Below, in pieces: positions 34,989-43,455 of a DNA stretch of 64,000 nt. The position numbers were made by a program, and so were the translations under genes. The DNA is from Granulicella arctica (GTDB taxonomy: Bacteria; Acidobacteriota; Terriglobia; Terriglobales; Acidobacteriaceae), in contig NZ_JAGTUT010000001.1 in the NCBI RefSeq assembly GCF_025685605.1, positions 806,001 to 870,000 of the forward strand. Direction: 5' to 3'. Under the pieces are notes generated by a model that was not told the DNA's origin, did not search any database, and worked only from the letters and a program-made list of their open reading frames with translations. Each line of letters begins with the position of its first letter. Position 1 is the first letter of the stretch.

Positions 34989-36275
34989 ATGACCACCACG
35001 CTACAAGAGCATCTTTTACAACAGTCAGACATGCCGCAGCCTGGTATCTGCTCGGTATGCTCTGCCCATCCTTTGGTGATCCGAGCAGCTGCCGAGCTAT
35101 CAGTCGAAAACGGCACCCTCCTATTGGTCGAAGCGACTAGCAACCAAGTCAACCAAATGGGTGGGTATACTGGAATGCTTCCCGCAGATTTCCGCGCCTT
35201 CGCGGAGCACATCGCCACGAAAGCAGGACTTGCTCCCGAGAAACTCTTGCTAGGTGGCGACCACCTCGGCCCCAATCCTTGGCGCAGTCTCCCAGCCGAG
35301 CAAGCCATGCAGCACGCCGAAACCCTCGTTACTGCGTATGTCTCTGCTGGCTTCGCAAAAATCCATCTTGATACGAGTATGTCCTGCTTTGGCGACCCTC
35401 CCGCTCTTAGCGATGAGGATGTCGCGGCTCGGAGCGTACGCCTTTGTCGTGCTGCCGAAGAAGCTCATAGAAAGTCTCCCGTACAGGGCCAAAGACCTGT
35501 CTACATCATTGGCACAGAAGTTCCAACGCCAGGGGGTGCCACGCATCCATTGGATGGCCTAGCGATCACCCCTCCGCAGGCCGCTGCTCGTACGCTGGCC
35601 GTACACCGGGCAGCCTTCCTTTCAAATGATCTCGGTGATGCCTGGACGCGCGTGATCGGATTGGTGGTTCAACCCGGCGTTGAGTTTGAACACGATAGTG
35701 TAGTTCACTATCAGCGTTCGAAAGCACGAGAGCTCATCGAGTGGCGACGCCTTCAGTCAGAGAAGATTGTCTTTGAAGCCCACTCCACCGATTACCAGAA
35801 GGCGCAAGCCTACATCGAACTCGTCGAGGACGGATTCGGAATTCTCAAGGTAGGACCAGCATTGACCTTCGCCCTACGCGAAGCGCTCGACTGCCTCGAG
35901 TCAATTGAAGCGTTGCTCATCGATCCCGGGGAACAGTCTTTCCTCAGCCAAGTCATCGAACGGACCATGCTGGCTCATCCAGAGGCTTGGCAACCATACT
36001 ACGCCGGAGACGCCCTACAGCAGGCGCTTCTGCGGCGCTTCAGTTACAGCGATCGGGTGCGGTACTACTGGCATTACCCAGATATAGCATCTGCTGTAGA
36101 GCGTCTGTTCAGCAATCTTGTTAAAAACGTCATTCCGGAGAGCATGTTGAGCCTCTACCTGCCGGCCCAATATACTCGTGTTCGCACCGGCCTCATCGCC
36201 GGTGATCCGGTTTCACTCGTCGTCGACAAGGTGAAGGACGTATTGCGCATGTACTCTAATGCATGTCGTAATTAG
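34989..36275 (+). CDS. gatZ: GatZ/KbaZ/AgaZ-family protein, possible tagatose-6-phosphate 4-epimerase
   Basis: COG4573 protein of 428 residues, annotated in enterobacteria as the non-catalytic subunit of tagatose-bisphosphate aldolase. TIM-barrel landmarks are LLVEATSNQVNQMGGYTGM, LLGGDHLGPNPW and IHLDTSMSCFGDP, then YIIGTEVPTPGGA and VFEAHSTDYQ, with His, Asp and Glu residues in positions that could bind a metal. Some members of this family are established D-tagatose/fructose-6-phosphate 4-epimerases. No GatY/KbaY catalytic partner is in the window. The gene is 2 bases downstream of agaS, so epimerisation of the AgaS product to fructose-6-phosphate is a good hypothesis. Confidence 0.88.
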   Translation: MTTTLQEHLLQQSDMPQPGICSVCSAHPLVIRAAAELSVENGTLLLVEATSNQVNQMGGYTGMLPADFRAFAEHIATKAGLAPEKLLLGGDHLGPNPWRSLPAEQAMQHAETLVTAYVSAGFAKIHLDTSMSCFGDPPALSDEDVAARSVRLCRAAEEAHRKSPVQGQRPVYIIGTEVPTPGGATHPLDGLAITPPQAAARTLAVHRAAFLSNDLGDAWTRVIGLVVQPGVEFEHDSVVHYQRSKARELIEWRRLQSEKIVFEAHSTDYQKAQAYIELVEDGFGILKVGPALTFALREALDCLESIEALLIDPGEQSFLSQVIERTMLAHPEAWQPYYAGDALQQALLRRFSYSDRVRYYWHYPDIASAVERLFSNLVKNVIPESMLSLYLPAQYTRVRTGLIAGDPVSLVVDKVKDVLRMYSNACRN

Positions 36276-36516
36276 GCGAATCGCAGGCATCTTTCTCTAG
36301 ATAGCACGTACAGGCTAGCCGATTCGCCTCGTTCTGCTCCGCTTCAAGAAGGTGGAGAAACTGACGTAGATTGGGCAACTGTGTCATCAGATCGGTCCCC
36401 GCATCATTCTCGTTCGTTTAAAGGACACGTGCCCACCGCACCACCAGGGAGAGCTTCAACTCCCACTGCCAGCACCGTGCGAACATTATTTCAGGAGCCG
36501 TCCGCTTGACCGTGTG

Positions 36517-39000
36517 CTAGCGTTGGTCGGTGCCGCTCGTGGTACCTACTTCGGCTCCTTCATCTGCGGAATACGTAACGGCTGTCATGAAGTGCGCACC
36601 TACGCTGCACCTCGCGAAGCTGATCGGCAGCAACAACGAGCGGCTTGAACCAGGGGCAATATTACCCAAAGGCAACGGCAGCGGAAGCTCCACCTTCGGC
36701 GTGCAGGGTTTACCTGCTGTCTGTAGAAAGGTGACACTATTAAGCCGCGCATCAGCTGCGGTACCTAATCCTGTATTGTTGACGCGGAATAGCCACAATT
36801 GCTGACCTCCGAATGCGACCTTGCCGGTCAACTGTCCACCTAAGGACGCTGAAGCAAGAGTTGGTGCAACCACGATGCGATCGATATCCGGCGCAGGTCC
36901 GTTCGGATTGTTCAGCACGATCGTGTTTACTCCAGCATTCAGCTGTACTGGGATGGAGGTAGTTGCGGGCTGACTGAAGGTAGTTCCGTTCAGGTCGAGC
37001 TCTGTTTGCGTGCCACCATTTACGCCCACGAATAGAGACCGTACTCCCTGCGTCTGATAGTCGATCTCCAGCTGGTAAATTCCATCTTGCAGTACAGTTA
37101 CGTTCGGAAACGTCACAGTGCCAAGGCCTCCTACGTTGCCCGCCTTCGCCAGACCGGAGGAGTAGTTGCTAAACGTCGGGCTCGTCCCTCCGCTTAGCGT
37201 GGCAAGCTCTGCCTCGTAGGTCTGCGTAGTAACATCGGGCGCCGTGCCGTTGCCGCGGATTACTATCCGATCCAAATCCGGCGGATAGCTGTACGGGTTT
37301 AGGAACTCTATAGAGTTGGTTCCATGCTCAAGATGAACGATTACCGTGGCGGTGGCTGGCTGATCAAAGCTACCACCACCCGAATCCAGCGTGCGTGGCA
37401 ACCCTCCGTTGACGCTATAAAGCACCGAGCGCAGACCCTGCGTCATGGAATTGATTTGCATGTAGTAGTTGCCATCGCGTGGCGCCTGAACATTGTTAAA
37501 CGTCACCACATTGGTAGCGCTCAGGCCATAGTTGCCGACCTTCGCCCCACCAGAGCACGCATCGCAGGAGCCTGCGGAAGCCGATCCGCCAAGCGTCGCG
37601 GCCTCGGCCTCGTAGCTTGTGCCTTCTAATGTCGGAGCATTGCCCACCGCGGACACTTTGAACATGCGCGTTCCGTGGCCGACAACGGTTGTTGTTAGTT
37701 CTTGAAGCTCGGCACCGAGGTCAAGATGGCTCCATAGGTCGCGCACCGCCGTCGCATTGCGAAAGCCGAGCAGCGTCCATGGCACGGAAATTTTAACCGG
37801 CACACTCAACATGTTCGAGACAGAGACGTAGTAACTGCCATCATCGTTGTGAATTGACCATACTTGAGTGTCACCGCCAAGCACTTGGATCGCAGGCTTT
37901 CCAGTCTGCTGCACCGCGTTGACCTCATCATTGGTCGCAAGCCGTTTTCCGGTGTCGTCCAACTTGCTCAAATCGCCGCCGAGGGATAACGGGGCATTGG
38001 CCATCGCCCAGATGGAGTACGCTGTCTGCTTCTCATCATCACTCAGACCGTCTTGCGCGCCGTTGATCACGTCGAGCGAGTCTAGATCGTTCCAACCCAC
38101 GGTCGGCCCCGCTGCAAACTGCCATGCTGAAAGCTCCCGAAATCTCTGATAAATGCGTGACCAGTCGGTCGTAGTTCCGCAATTACCCTCGCACTCTACA
38201 TCATCCTCAATGCGCCTGGCATTGGCCCACTTCTGCCAAACAGGAAGGTAGTCAGAATCAAGAGCCCACGAAATGGTGAACCAGATGGGTCGGCCCGTCT
38301 TGGCAATTGCCTTCGACCACGCTTCGACGTCGAGACGGTTGTCGATACTAAGATTGTCGTTGTACGAACCCGGCGTCACACCATCTATCTTGATGAAGTC
38401 AATGCCCCAGGACGCAAACAATGCCACAACAGAGTCCATATACTCCTGTGCGCCTGGTTTGGTGAAATCTATTTTGTAAAAGCCGAAGGCATTGCCGGCC
38501 GTCAGCGGCTGGGCCAGGATGTCCTGTAGATGGTTGGGTGTGCCGAGAATCGGGTAGTTCGCCTGCGCATCGCCCTGCTGTACGCCCGTGATCCAGTAAA
38601 TCCCAAGCTTCTGGCCGTTCGAGTGAACGTGATCCGCAAGCGCTTTGATGTTCGGAAATGTTGTGGTGTTCGGAACGGGACGACCATACGCATCGTAGCC
38701 GCCCATCCAACCCGAATCCATGTTGATGTACTGATACCCATGCGCAGTCAGGCCTGCCGACGCCATGGCATCGGACTGAGCCTGCATGTTGGCCTGTGTG
38801 AGAAAGCCGCTGGCGATCGTCTGCTGACTGAAGGAACTCCAGCCAAGGTAGGGCTTGTCTCCGGCGCCGTTTACCTGTGCGAAGGCAGCTATACCGAGGC
38901 TGAGCAGCGCAACTCCACAAGCTAGGGACCCTACAAATGGTCTGAGAAGGCTGGGCAGACGAAGCATGCAACTGGCGAGGCAACGACGGAGGTTTCGCAT
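36517..39000 (-). CDS. Exported GH27 alpha-galactosidase/alpha-N-acetylgalactosaminidase with tandem CBM-like modules
   Basis: Secreted glycosidase, 827 residues from the ATG at 39000 (in-frame ATG at 39015 and TTG at 39042 are alternatives). Signal peptide to about AFAQ. The GH27 domain has PYLGWSSF, INMDSGW, the nucleophile Asp in DFIKIDG (about residue 206) and the acid/base Asp in RRIEDDVE (about 266-267). The linker barrel ends near MFKVSA. Two similar carbohydrate-binding-like modules follow, beginning TSYEAEAATLGG and TQTYEAELATLSGG, both ending PDLDRIVI/PDIDRIVV. The tail LWLFRVNNTGLG...GNIAPGSS is a separate beta domain. It sits beside GH109 and agaS, so terminal alpha-GalNAc or alpha-Gal are likely substrates. 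Confidence 0.92.
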   Translation of the reverse strand: MRNLRRCLASCMLRLPSLLRPFVGSLACGVALLSLGIAAFAQVNGAGDKPYLGWSSFSQQTIASGFLTQANMQAQSDAMASAGLTAHGYQYINMDSGWMGGYDAYGRPVPNTTTFPNIKALADHVHSNGQKLGIYWITGVQQGDAQANYPILGTPNHLQDILAQPLTAGNAFGFYKIDFTKPGAQEYMDSVVALFASWGIDFIKIDGVTPGSYNDNLSIDNRLDVEAWSKAIAKTGRPIWFTISWALDSDYLPVWQKWANARRIEDDVECEGNCGTTTDWSRIYQRFRELSAWQFAAGPTVGWNDLDSLDVINGAQDGLSDDEKQTAYSIWAMANAPLSLGGDLSKLDDTGKRLATNDEVNAVQQTGKPAIQVLGGDTQVWSIHNDDGSYYVSVSNMLSVPVKISVPWTLLGFRNATAVRDLWSHLDLGAELQELTTTVVGHGTRMFKVSAVGNAPTLEGTSYEAEAATLGGSASAGSCDACSGGAKVGNYGLSATNVVTFNNVQAPRDGNYYMQINSMTQGLRSVLYSVNGGLPRTLDSGGGSFDQPATATVIVHLEHGTNSIEFLNPYSYPPDLDRIVIRGNGTAPDVTTQTYEAELATLSGGTSPTFSNYSSGLAKAGNVGGLGTVTFPNVTVLQDGIYQLEIDYQTQGVRSLFVGVNGGTQTELDLNGTTFSQPATTSIPVQLNAGVNTIVLNNPNGPAPDIDRIVVAPTLASASLGGQLTGKVAFGGQQLWLFRVNNTGLGTAADARLNSVTFLQTAGKPCTPKVELPLPLPLGNIAPGSSRSLLLPISFARCSVGAHFMTAVTYSADEGAEVGTTSGTDQR

Positions 39001-39565
39001 AGTTTGAGAGTCCATCTCAGAGCAGAGTATGGCCAGAAGCAATCGTTCACCAGATTAGCTACTCACTGGTGAAAAGGTAGTTTCATTAGCCGAAAGAAAG
39101 CTAGCCGGATTGCATTGCACTTGTCAAGCAGAATAGACGCGGCTGGAACGACTAGCCTGCACGTTGAGGCGTGCTGTGGATAATCAGATCAAGGCATGGA
39201 TCGATTCCGAGTGCACTTCTCACCGAAAGGATTCTTTGAAGGCTGAGTGGTATCTCGATGCTGATAACCCCTAGTGCATCTCCCTCATCTGGATTAATTC
39301 AGGATGAGGTGCGGCACCGCCACCTCGCACTAGCACGTTGTTTTTGGCCACTGCCGGCAGGCGTTCATCGATGCCCGAGTTGGTTCCCTTTTCGAATCTC
39401 TGCGCGAAAGCAGCGACCGCTGGTTCTTATCTCCGACAGAGAAACTATAGAAAGTTTCATCTCCCCGATAGCTAAACAACTCGATCCGCGCTTTGTAGTC
39501 TGGTTGGACGATTGTCCGCAGCGGCCATTAGCGAGCACCAATCGATCATTTTCTATTCCTGCACG
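39001..39565. other. Intergenic region upstream of the GH27 gene
   Basis: No convincing gene on either strand. A plus-strand open frame from 39258 runs into the end of the GH109 gene and looks random. On the minus strand TTGACA (39122-39127) could be the -35 of the GH27 promoter. GAAAGAAA at 39092-39099 (TTTCTTTC on the minus strand) lies near the expected -10. Confidence 0.5.
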
Positions 39566-40939
39566 CTACACCTGTGTTGCGATCGTTGACACCGTTCGTT
39601 GCTTCCACTTGCCTCGAGTGAAATCAGGAAAGTCGATGGGCGCACTGCCCTTACTCACCGATGCGACGCTCAGCGGAGTCACCGCAGACCAGGTCGCCGC
39701 GTCGTATACGTCCATATCGGGTGGCAGACCCTCCCGCACACACTCGAGCAGGCGATACAGCATGATGAAGTCCATGCCTCCGTGGCCACCGACCTTCTTG
39801 GCCAATTCCCCTTCTTTTTTCCAGAGTGGATGCTGGAACTGTTTGTAGTTGTCAATAGAGCCAAACGATTCATCCTTGTTCATTCCATCGAGATAGATAC
39901 GTGGTGGATAGTCCTCAAAGATGCCCTTCGTTCCGGCTATAAGGTTGATGCGGTCGTACGGGTGTGGTGTTGAAACTGTATGTTTCACCGTAATCGTAAG
40001 TCCATTTGCAGTCTTGATTAGCGATGTGTTCATATCGCCGGTCAAATAATTTTCAGCCATGCGCGGATCGCTCGGCTTAAGATGTTCTTTGCGATAGGCA
40101 TCCAGCCCACGCTGCGGTGAACTCATGGAAACAATATGTCCGAAGCGATCGCCACGCTGAATGCCCATGTAATTAGCGACTGGCCCCAGACCATGCGAAG
40201 GGTAAAGATTGCCGTCCCGCTTCGTATGTTCCGCACGTCGCCATAGTCCTTCTCCGGCATTAGAAAAAAGCTCTTCGCGCAGGTCGTGGAGGTAGGCTCC
40301 CTCACCATAAAGTAATTCGCCGAACTCTCCCGCATGAACCATCCGCAGGATCAGGGTCTCGTTATACCCATAGCAGCAGTTCTCGAGAATAATGCAGTGC
40401 TTCCGCGTCTCTTCCGAGGTGTTCACAATCTTCCAACAATCCTCAATGGTGCAAACACCCGGCACCTCGATCGCAACATCTTTTCCATGCTTCATGGATG
40501 ACACAGCCATCTCTGCATGCCACAGCCAGGGCGTAGCAACCACGACGAGGTCTATATCCTCCTTCGCCAACATTGCTTCGAACGCGTGATCACCATCGGT
40601 GTAGAGCGCCGGCTTCTTCTGTCCAGCCGCGACCACCAACGAAGCGGCATGCTCCGCCTTTGACTTGACAACGTCGCATAGCGCGACCACCTGCCCATCC
40701 GCAGCCAACAGGTTACCGAGCAAAGATGTACCTCGCCCTCCTGTTCCAATAAAAGCTACCCGCGGATTCCGCCGTGCAAACGGAACATCGATCATCGTGT
40801 TGGCGCTGCTGGCCTCGTCTGCATGCGCTACGCTGCTGAGACTGGCGCTCATCGCTGTGGCAGCACTAAGCTGCACAAATCTGCGGCGAGACCACGCCCC
40901 TGATCCTGATCCAGAAATCTGCTCGTCGTTACCACTCAT
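39566..40939 (-). CDS. GH109 alpha-N-acetylgalactosaminidase (Tat-exported, NAD-dependent)
   Basis: NAD-dependent glycosidase that removes alpha-linked GalNAc through an oxidation-elimination route. The ATG at 40939 has an excellent AAGGAGGATCCG ribosome site; 457 residues. The signal SRRRFVQLSAATAMSASL is a twin-arginine signal, as usual for GH109. The Rossmann motif IGTGGRG (65-70) comes next, then AIEVPGVCTIEDCW, LENCCYGYNE and the hallmark YPSHGLGPVANYMGI (His249), which separates GH109 from other Gfo/Idh/MocA enzymes. It faces the NagX-like gene across a 308-bp promoter region. Strong support for GalNAc as the sugar of this block. Confidence 0.94.
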   Translation of the reverse strand: MSGNDEQISGSGSGAWSRRRFVQLSAATAMSASLSSVAHADEASSANTMIDVPFARRNPRVAFIGTGGRGTSLLGNLLAADGQVVALCDVVKSKAEHAASLVVAAGQKKPALYTDGDHAFEAMLAKEDIDLVVVATPWLWHAEMAVSSMKHGKDVAIEVPGVCTIEDCWKIVNTSEETRKHCIILENCCYGYNETLILRMVHAGEFGELLYGEGAYLHDLREELFSNAGEGLWRRAEHTKRDGNLYPSHGLGPVANYMGIQRGDRFGHIVSMSSPQRGLDAYRKEHLKPSDPRMAENYLTGDMNTSLIKTANGLTITVKHTVSTPHPYDRINLIAGTKGIFEDYPPRIYLDGMNKDESFGSIDNYKQFQHPLWKKEGELAKKVGGHGGMDFIMLYRLLECVREGLPPDMDVYDAATWSAVTPLSVASVSKGSAPIDFPDFTRGKWKQRTVSTIATQV

Positions 40940-41247
40940 CGGATCCTCCTTAACAACTACAACGCAGAACTGTTTTCCGACGATCTCTCCGATAACCAAT
41001 ACAACTGCAGAGCCAACGGAACCAGACTCAAACTTACCTCTCACACCAGATACGCAAGCAATCGTAACAAATCAGTGTTTCGAATGAGACTATGTTTTTC
41101 TCGATACTTTGTCAAAACCTTACCAGGCGATGACTATGAAGACATTCGAAAGATAACGAAGCTTGCTCGTGCTAGAATCACCTACACCATTGAACCTGTC
41201 AAACGCTCGGAGCAAGCTCGGAGCGCGACTACAAACGAGGCCTTCGC
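40940..41247. other. Divergent promoter region between GH109 and NagX-like genes
   Basis: No gene. It holds a widely spaced inverted repeat, TTTCGAATG (41078-41086) and CATTCGAAA (41143-41151). Confidence 0.55.
41078..41151. promoter_or_regulatory. Split inverted repeat TTTCGAATG...CATTCGAAA
   Basis: Exact 9-bp arms whose centres are 65 bp apart, about six helical turns. Each arm contains TTTCG, the core also seen in the TTTC box before the shortened TonB receptor gene. Candidate operator pair for the DeoR-family regulator. Confidence 0.4.
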
Positions 41248-42447
41248 ATGAGCGATCAGGTAGCAACCGTAGCCATCCCCCAGCAGCGGAATATCGCAGT
41301 CGACGCCTACCGTGGGCTTGTCATGCTCTTGATGATGGGTGAGGTTCTGAACTTCGAGCACGTTGCTCTCTCTTACCCTGGTAGCACCTTCTGGCGCATT
41401 CTTTCCTTCAATCAAACTCACGTGCAATGGACTGGCATGGGCCTTCACGACATGATCCAGCCATCCTTTACGTTCTTGGTCGGCGTCGCACTACCCTACT
41501 CACTCCGAAGTCGCCAGAAGAAGGGCGAGCCGTTCAAGCGGATGCTCGGCCATACAATCTGGCGCAGCTTTCTGCTGGTCGCACTTGGCATTTTCCTTCG
41601 CTCCATCCATAGTCAAATTACGAACTACACCTTTGAAGACACCCTAACTCAGATTGGCCTCGGCTATACCTTCGCTTTCCTGCTCACCTTTGTACGACCT
41701 CGCTGGCAATGGCTAGCATTCGGCGGACTTCTCGTCGGCTATTGGCTTGCGTGGGCACTTTACCCCATCCCTGCAGCTAACTTCGACTATGCCGCCGTAG
41801 GTGTACCGGCCCAATGGCACCAGCACCTCTTCCACGGTTTTGCCGCTCATTGGAACAAGAACAGCAATCTCGGTCAGGCCTTCGACGTCTGGTTCCTGAA
41901 TCTCTTTCCCCGCACCAGTCCCTTTCTCTTCAATGAGGGTGGGTACCTTACACTGAGCTTTATCCCGACGCTCGCTACCATGCTACTGGGCCTTGCTGCT
42001 GGCCGTTGGCTGATCGCAGCTTCACCCCGCGTCCCCCTGCGGAAGTTCATCCTCGCCGCCTGCGTGTTGCTGACTGGTGCACTTTTACTTCACTTCACAG
42101 GTATCTGCCCCATCGTCAAACGCATCTGGACGCCATCGTGGACGCTTTTTAGCGGCGGCGTCTGCTTCCTCTTTCTTGCTGCATTCTCCTGGATCATCGA
42201 CGTGAAGCAGAACAAGCGACTCGCCTTTCCGCTTGTCGTCGTTGGTATGAACTCAATCGCCGCCTACCTGATGGCGCACCTCTTTGAAGACTTTGTCGAG
42301 AGCAGCTTTCGGATCAACCTTGGCATGTCCGTCTTGAACATCTTCGGCACCGCACTGGAGCCCGTGTTCCTTGGTCTTCTCACCCTCACCATCTACTGGA
42401 TCATGCTTTACTGGATGTTCAAGAACAAGGTTTTCCTTCGCATCTGA
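41248..42447 (+). CDS. NagX-like / DUF5009 polytopic membrane acyltransferase-family protein
   Basis: Membrane protein of 399 residues with about ten helices, related to heparan-alpha-glucosaminide N-acetyltransferase and to NagX of amino-sugar clusters. The start RNIAVDAYRGLVMLLMMGEV matches the family's R-x-x-x-x-D-x-x-R-G-x-x-x-x-x-M motif, then HDMIQPSFTFLVGVALPYS, and later GMNSIAAYLMAHLF. NagX-type genes commonly accompany GlcNAc catabolic genes, consistent with an amino-sugar role here; the biochemical activity of NagX itself is not settled. The DeoR-family gene follows 126 bp downstream. Confidence 0.87.
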   Translation: MSDQVATVAIPQQRNIAVDAYRGLVMLLMMGEVLNFEHVALSYPGSTFWRILSFNQTHVQWTGMGLHDMIQPSFTFLVGVALPYSLRSRQKKGEPFKRMLGHTIWRSFLLVALGIFLRSIHSQITNYTFEDTLTQIGLGYTFAFLLTFVRPRWQWLAFGGLLVGYWLAWALYPIPAANFDYAAVGVPAQWHQHLFHGFAAHWNKNSNLGQAFDVWFLNLFPRTSPFLFNEGGYLTLSFIPTLATMLLGLAAGRWLIAASPRVPLRKFILAACVLLTGALLLHFTGICPIVKRIWTPSWTLFSGGVCFLFLAAFSWIIDVKQNKRLAFPLVVVGMNSIAAYLMAHLFEDFVESSFRINLGMSVLNIFGTALEPVFLGLLTLTIYWIMLYWMFKNKVFLRI

Positions 42448-42573
42448 ACCGCAGGCACCAACTTCTCATCAAATACGTGCAGCGCGATCCCTGCCTGTGA
42501 CCTGTACTATTTCTTGGGACGCAGGTGATCCGAGAAACCTGTTCGACAATCTCGCGGCACGTATGTGGAGTAG

Positions 42574-43407
42574 ATGATGAAGAAGGAACTTGCAGAGAAG
42601 GTTGCCATGCCCCCGGCTCGCATTGAAGAACCGGTTCACGACGGAATGATGGCTGAAGAGCGCCGCATGCAGATTCTTCAGATACTGCGTTCAGAGGGCC
42701 GGGCCAAAGTCAATGAGCTTGTCCGTCGTTTCAACACGTCGGCGGTCACCATTCGCAACGATCTCAATGAACTCGACCAACGCGGCCTCGTCCAGCGCTC
42801 ACACGGCGGTGCCGTCATCCAGGACACTGTCTTTCGCGAGTCGCCAGTCCACGAGCGTATCAAGAGTCAATCCAAAGAGAAGCAGCGCATCGGCGCTATG
42901 GCCGCCACCTTGATCCGCGAAGGCGAGACCATCATTCTTGACTCCGGCACGACCACGCTTGAGATCGCGCGAAATTTGAAAAGCATCCCTCATGTTCAAG
43001 TCATCACCAACGGGGTCAACATTGCGGTGGAGTTGCTCGGCTCGCGACATACTCAGACCATCATCATGGGTGGGAGCGTGCGCAATGATTCCGCCTCCAT
43101 CGTAGGCCGGTCCACAGAAGACATGCTCGAGCAATTCTCTGCTGACAAGCTCTTCATGGGCGGAGCCGGATGCGATCCGGACTTTGGCGTCAGTGGCACC
43201 AACCTCGAAGAAACGATGGCCAATCGTGCCATGCTCCGTGCCGCACGGGAGATCATTGTGGTCGCAGACGCCAGCAAGTTCCTCAAGCGCAGTATGAGCC
43301 TCATTGCCTCATTCTCCGAGGTAGACATCGTCGTCAGTGACGTCAGCATGTCGCAGGAGATCCAGGACCGCATCCGTTCTTTTGGCTGCAAACTTATCCT
43401 CGTCTAG
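42574..43407 (+). CDS. DeoR-family repressor (AgaR-like)
   Basis: Sugar-phosphate-responsive transcriptional regulator, 277 residues. An N-terminal extension of about 30 residues precedes the helix-turn-helix: EERRMQILQILRSEGRAKVNELVRRFNTSAVTIRNDLN, with ELDQRGLVQRSHGGA as the conserved wing. The effector domain has the DeoR phosphate-binding segment ILDSGTTTLEIARNL and the closing VVADASKFLKRSM. GGAG is 3 bases before the ATG at 42574; the second ATG is spaced better. Its position in the block and the TTTC boxes nearby make it the probable regulator of the galactosamine genes. Confidence 0.93.
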   Translation: MMKKELAEKVAMPPARIEEPVHDGMMAEERRMQILQILRSEGRAKVNELVRRFNTSAVTIRNDLNELDQRGLVQRSHGGAVIQDTVFRESPVHERIKSQSKEKQRIGAMAATLIREGETIILDSGTTTLEIARNLKSIPHVQVITNGVNIAVELLGSRHTQTIIMGGSVRNDSASIVGRSTEDMLEQFSADKLFMGGAGCDPDFGVSGTNLEETMANRAMLRAAREIIVVADASKFLKRSMSLIASFSEVDIVVSDVSMSQEIQDRIRSFGCKLILV

Positions 43408-43455
43408 CCACGCAGGTGGAGCGCAGCAAAGCTGACTCTGATCTACAAACAAAAG

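Noticed and set aside
39258-39848. 196-codon plus-strand frame next to the GH109 gene
   Set aside because: The second half is antisense to GH109. The first half has no recognisable domain or ribosome site.
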